Assembly: GCF_028331445.1 (NCBI RefSeq)
Contig: NZ_JAQMHX010000005.1
Span: 1 to 64,000, forward strand
Source of the DNA: Candidatus Phyllobacterium onerii
GTDB lineage: Bacteria > Pseudomonadota > Alphaproteobacteria > Rhizobiales > Rhizobiaceae
Length of the DNA: 64,000 nt
Reading direction: 5' to 3'
Under the pieces are notes generated by a model. It was not told the DNA's origin, did not search any database, and saw only the letters and a program-made list of their open reading frames with translations. A program made the position numbers and the translations under genes. Shown piece after piece: positions 61,712 through 64,000 of this stretch (within the stretch, counting starts at the first letter, position 1; every line of letters begins with the position of its first letter).

Positions 61712-61827
61712 CGGGGAGAAACCTAAAGAAATTTTTGCCGGCTAGCGGTGTGCAAAGTTTCTGGGGAAAGGCCATCACACTGGGAAAATTTGAATGAGAT
61801 GCAAGTGCACTGTAAGCGTCGCGGCTC

Positions 61828-62322
61828 TCAGTGATCGGCTAAAGCCCCAAGATCAAAGCTTGCAAGAAGGTTTTTCAGCCCGGGTTCTTCCACCCGTTGG
61901 GCGGCCTCGTTGACGCTTACCCAATCGAGCCGACGTTCGCCGCGCTCAGGCCAATTCTTTTCCTGGTGCGAAAAATGCATAGGAAAAACATCAACGATGA
62001 AATCGCCGGATTCACCATCACACACATCGTGTTTTTCGTACGTATATGCACCGATAGAAAAGGGCGCCACGTCGCCGCGCACGCCTGCTTCTTCATAGGC
62101 CTCTCTCTGCGCGGACTGTGCAAACGTCTTGCCGACCTGTGGCCAACCCTTGGGCAGAACCCAGCGGCCGGTTCCTCGGCTTGTAATCAACAAGATCTCA
62201 GGTCGATTTTTCTTGAGGCGATAAACGAGTGCAGCGACCTGGCAGATCCTGCCATCCGGCATTTCGATCCGCTTGTCCGATACGATTTCGTTTAGATAGG
62301 TTACGTTCAATGTTCCGCTCAT
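61828..62322 (-). CDS. Nudix hydrolase
   Basis: 164 aa. The Nudix box is at about residues 57-80 (GWPQVGKTFAQSAQREAYEEAGV), with REAYEEAG supplying the metal-binding glutamates. It is preceded by the beta-strand CQVAALVYRLKKNRPEILLITSRGTGRWVLPKG. Nudix enzymes cleave nucleoside diphosphates linked to another group X. This subgroup (LxxSxxxGRWVLPKG, DIPP-like) often acts on diadenosine or inositol polyphosphates. It starts at ATG 62322 and is divergent from corA. Confidence 0.93.
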   Translation of the reverse strand: MSGTLNVTYLNEIVSDKRIEMPDGRICQVAALVYRLKKNRPEILLITSRGTGRWVLPKGWPQVGKTFAQSAQREAYEEAGVRGDVAPFSIGAYTYEKHDVCDGESGDFIVDVFPMHFSHQEKNWPERGERRLDWVSVNEAAQRVEEPGLKNLLASFDLGALADH

Positions 62323-62544
62323 TTCAGCTTGTTTTCAGCAAGTGTGAACCGATTCGAATAATCCGCAATCGTTCTTTGGCTACAGTTTGCTGCTTATATG
62401 CGACTTATGACATTTTTTTGAACAGCAGTGCAAAAAAAATGGATCGAAATTTCCAGCGGGGCGCGGTCAGAGCCCGACTAAGGGATAGCTGGAAAGGTTG
62501 GATCACAAGGGATAACCTGTGTGAAACCACAAATGGGAGGGACA

Positions 62545-63585
62545 ATGACTTCCAGATCGTCGTTCGAAGAGGCTTCGCGACCTTTCGGTGCTACAGATTC
62601 ACCAGAGGATGAAAACGTTAGTGTTGTAGCGTCATGTGTTTACGCCAACGGTCAGCGCATAGCAGACATCTCGATCGATGAAGCAGGAACGTGGACTCAA
62701 AAGGAGGGACACGTCGTCTGGATCGGATTGTTAGAGCCGGACGGCAAACTTCTGCACCGGGTTCAAAAGCAATTCGGCCTGCATAGCTTGGCTATTGAGG
62801 ATGCGGAACACGCTCATCAGCGTCCAAAGCTCGAGCAGTATGGTGATGCAATTTTTATCGTGGCGCGAACGGCACAACTGATCAATGGCCGTGTAGAGTT
62901 TGGTGAAACGCATGTTTTCCTTGGTAAAGGATATATCGTCAGCGTTCGCCACGGAGCGTCGACGTCGTATGCGGCCGTGCGGCAGCATTGGGAGACGTCA
63001 CCTTATGCACTGGCAAAAGGTGAAGATTTCATTCTCTACGCAATTCTGGATTTTATCGTCGACAATTACATGCCGGTGCTGGAAGCAATTCATGATGAAG
63101 TGGAATCGATCGAGGACCGTGTACTCGCGAAACCTATGACCAGCAGCGATATCGAACGCCTGTACATGTTGCGCCGGGATCTTTTGCGGCTGCGCAATGC
63201 GATTGGACCGCTTGTCGACGTGTGTGGACGATTAAGCAATACGGATCTGCCGCAGATACAGACAGCGATGCAGCCTCATTTCAGAGATGTCACCGATCAC
63301 GTCCGCACCGTTCAGGAGAAGATCGATGGTTTGCGTGAGGTTTTAGCCTTTGCGTTTGAAGCGAGCTTACTCGTTGGCCAAAGTCAGGAAACGGTGATTT
63401 CCAAGCGCTTGGCCTCTTGGGCGGCGATACTGGCTGTGCCGACTGCTATCGCCGGCATTTACGGCATGAATTTCAAGCACATGCCAGAGCTTGATTCTCC
63501 CAATGGGTATTACTGGGTGTTGGGTGCGATCGGACTTGTGTGCTTGACCCTATATTGGCGGTTCCGCAAGAGCGGCTGGCTTTAG
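62545..63585 (+). CDS. corA: CorA-family magnesium/divalent metal transporter
   Basis: 346 aa from ATG 62545, chosen because GGGAGG lies 4 nt upstream; the frame is open from 62521. The long cytoplasmic N-terminal domain (VVWIGLLEPDGKLLHRVQKQFGLHSLAIEDAEHAHQRPKLEQYGDAIFIV) and long alpha-helix (YMPVLEAIHDEVESIEDRVL) lead to two C-terminal helices carrying the selectivity motif Gly-Met-Asn (IYGMNFKHMPEL). It is a pentameric inner-membrane channel for Mg2+, or Co2+/Ni2+. The 222-bp gap to the divergent Nudix gene holds the promoters. Confidence 0.95.
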   Translation: MTSRSSFEEASRPFGATDSPEDENVSVVASCVYANGQRIADISIDEAGTWTQKEGHVVWIGLLEPDGKLLHRVQKQFGLHSLAIEDAEHAHQRPKLEQYGDAIFIVARTAQLINGRVEFGETHVFLGKGYIVSVRHGASTSYAAVRQHWETSPYALAKGEDFILYAILDFIVDNYMPVLEAIHDEVESIEDRVLAKPMTSSDIERLYMLRRDLLRLRNAIGPLVDVCGRLSNTDLPQIQTAMQPHFRDVTDHVRTVQEKIDGLREVLAFAFEASLLVGQSQETVISKRLASWAAILAVPTAIAGIYGMNFKHMPELDSPNGYYWVLGAIGLVCLTLYWRFRKSGWL

Positions 63586-63589
63586 AATG

Positions 63590-64000
63590 TTATCCGCCAT
63601 GGCCCTTGGTGATCGGTTCCTGGTAGGTCAGGCCCATATCCCACGGGAAATAGATCCATGTATCCTGCGAGACTTCCGTCACAAACGTGTCGATAAGCGG
63701 GCGCCCCTTGGGTTTCGCATAAACGGTAGCAAAATGCGCTTTCGGCATCATTTCGCGCACGATGGCAGCGGTCTTGCCTGTATCGGTCAGGTCATCAACG
63801 ACCAGAATGCCTTCGCCTTCGTTCTCGAGAAGCCGTGGATCAACATTCTTCAGGACCTTGAGTTCGCCTTGCTCGTCGTAGTCGTGATAGGATGCAATAC
63901 ACACCGTCTCGATCATACGAATGCCAAGCTCGCGACAGATGATGGCTGCCGGGACCAATCCACCGCGCGTAATCGCGACCATGGCACGCCATTCTCGCTG
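63590..64000 (-). CDS. gpt: Xanthine(-guanine) phosphoribosyltransferase, 5' end outside the window
   Basis: 137 codons of a protein normally about 165 aa; the frame is open to the window edge ([18 protein letters not shown]), so the start lies beyond 64000. The PRPP-binding signature [14 protein letters not shown] and the XGPRT features [16 protein letters not shown] and [28 protein letters not shown] are clear. It salvages xanthine and guanine to XMP and GMP. It is convergent with corA, with a gap of 4 nt. Confidence 0.95.
   Translation of the reverse strand, partial: QREWRAMVAITRGGLVPAAIICRELGIRMIETVCIASYHDYDEQGELKVLKNVDPRLLENEGEGILVVDDLTDTGKTAAIVREMMPKAHFATVYAKPKGRPLIDTFVTEVSQDTWIYFPWDMGLTYQEPITKGHGG

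Larger units (their letters stand above)
61193..61827. other. nrdJ/Nudix intergenic region (635 bp), regulatory, no gene
   Basis: Apart from the NrdR box and a DnaA box, it contains a repeated short element (GCGTGCAGGCG at about 61485, GCGTGCAAGCG at about 61639, and TTGCACGCGCGC at about 61523) that may be a protein-binding site. A weak second NrdR-like sequence lies at 61207-61222 close to the nrdJ start. I see no cobalamin riboswitch (B12 box) by eye. Confidence 0.45.

Noticed and set aside
61193-61827. Cobalamin riboswitch upstream of the B12-dependent reductase
   Set aside because: No recognisable B12 box; an NrdR box explains regulation better.
1-64000. CRISPR arrays, insertion sequences, integrases
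   Set aside because: No regularly spaced repeats and no transposase, integrase or Cas motifs seen in any frame.

Overview
The window looks like an alphaproteobacterial (Hyphomicrobiales/Rhizobiales) sequence, probably from the Phyllobacterium / Ochrobactrum-Brucella / Rhizobium neighbourhood. That placement rests on the large cobalamin-dependent ribonucleotide reductase nrdJ, the gpt-corA-Nudix housekeeping block, FixJ-like and HEVNQP-type two-component genes, DUF982, and weak-SD GTG/TTG starts. Species cannot be settled by eye. I see no rRNA, canonical tRNA, transposase or CRISPR array.

Layout. 1-14 kb is a damaged accessory stretch. It holds a kdpB tail, a frameshifted TonB-like gene, decayed fragments of a conserved unknown gene and an MFS gene, an intact IorAB-type molybdenum hydroxylase pair, a frameshifted AhpD-like gene, an intact LysR / old yellow enzyme / MFS efflux module, a large winged-helix ATPase regulator, and a broken NAD(P)H oxidoreductase. 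14-17.5 kb is a compact + strand run: DJ-1/PfpI, muconolactone isomerase-like, SDR, cytochrome c, DUF2798, then a chimeric NTF2-like gene. 17.9-36 kb is a regulatory region built round two diverged copies of one signalling module: PAS-PAS histidine kinase, AraC regulator, FixJ-type regulator, receiver-only protein and a stand-alone DHp-like protein. Between the copies lie a propeller-type sensor kinase with its NarL-type regulator, an NTF2-like gene, a conserved unknown gene, a broken acyl-CoA-dehydrogenase-like gene and a truncated wrbA. 35.8-40.1 kb is a LacI-controlled sugar ABC importer with no ATPase gene. 40.2-52.4 kb holds an MscS-cNMP channel and stress or detoxification genes (cupin, VOC, XapX, alpha/beta hydrolase, AraC, TetR, MFS, HbpS). 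Three similar GGACCGA(N2)GGTCC-type palindromes lie in its promoters. It also holds a DUF982 frame running into a frameshifted nadE, a PQQ sugar dehydrogenase fused to a YbhB/PEBP domain, and a GFA pseudogene broken by an inverted duplication.

53.3-57.3 kb is visibly more AT-rich and looks like a small defence/toxin-antitoxin island: a truncated AvcD-like P-loop/deaminase gene and a Panacea (SocA-like) antitoxin overlapping an unrecognised partner gene. From 57.4 kb on the sequence looks like stable chromosome: nrdJ with an NrdR box, a Nudix hydrolase, CorA, and gpt running off the window.

Main points of interest: the duplicated and partly inverted two-component array with its orphan DHp-like proteins, the Panacea pair with an unknown partner, the chimeric NTF2 gene, the PQQ-YbhB fusion, the shared operator-like palindrome, and the many frameshifts and small duplications. 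The frameshift calls come from reading homologous frames by eye, and assembly error is an alternative for each single-base one.
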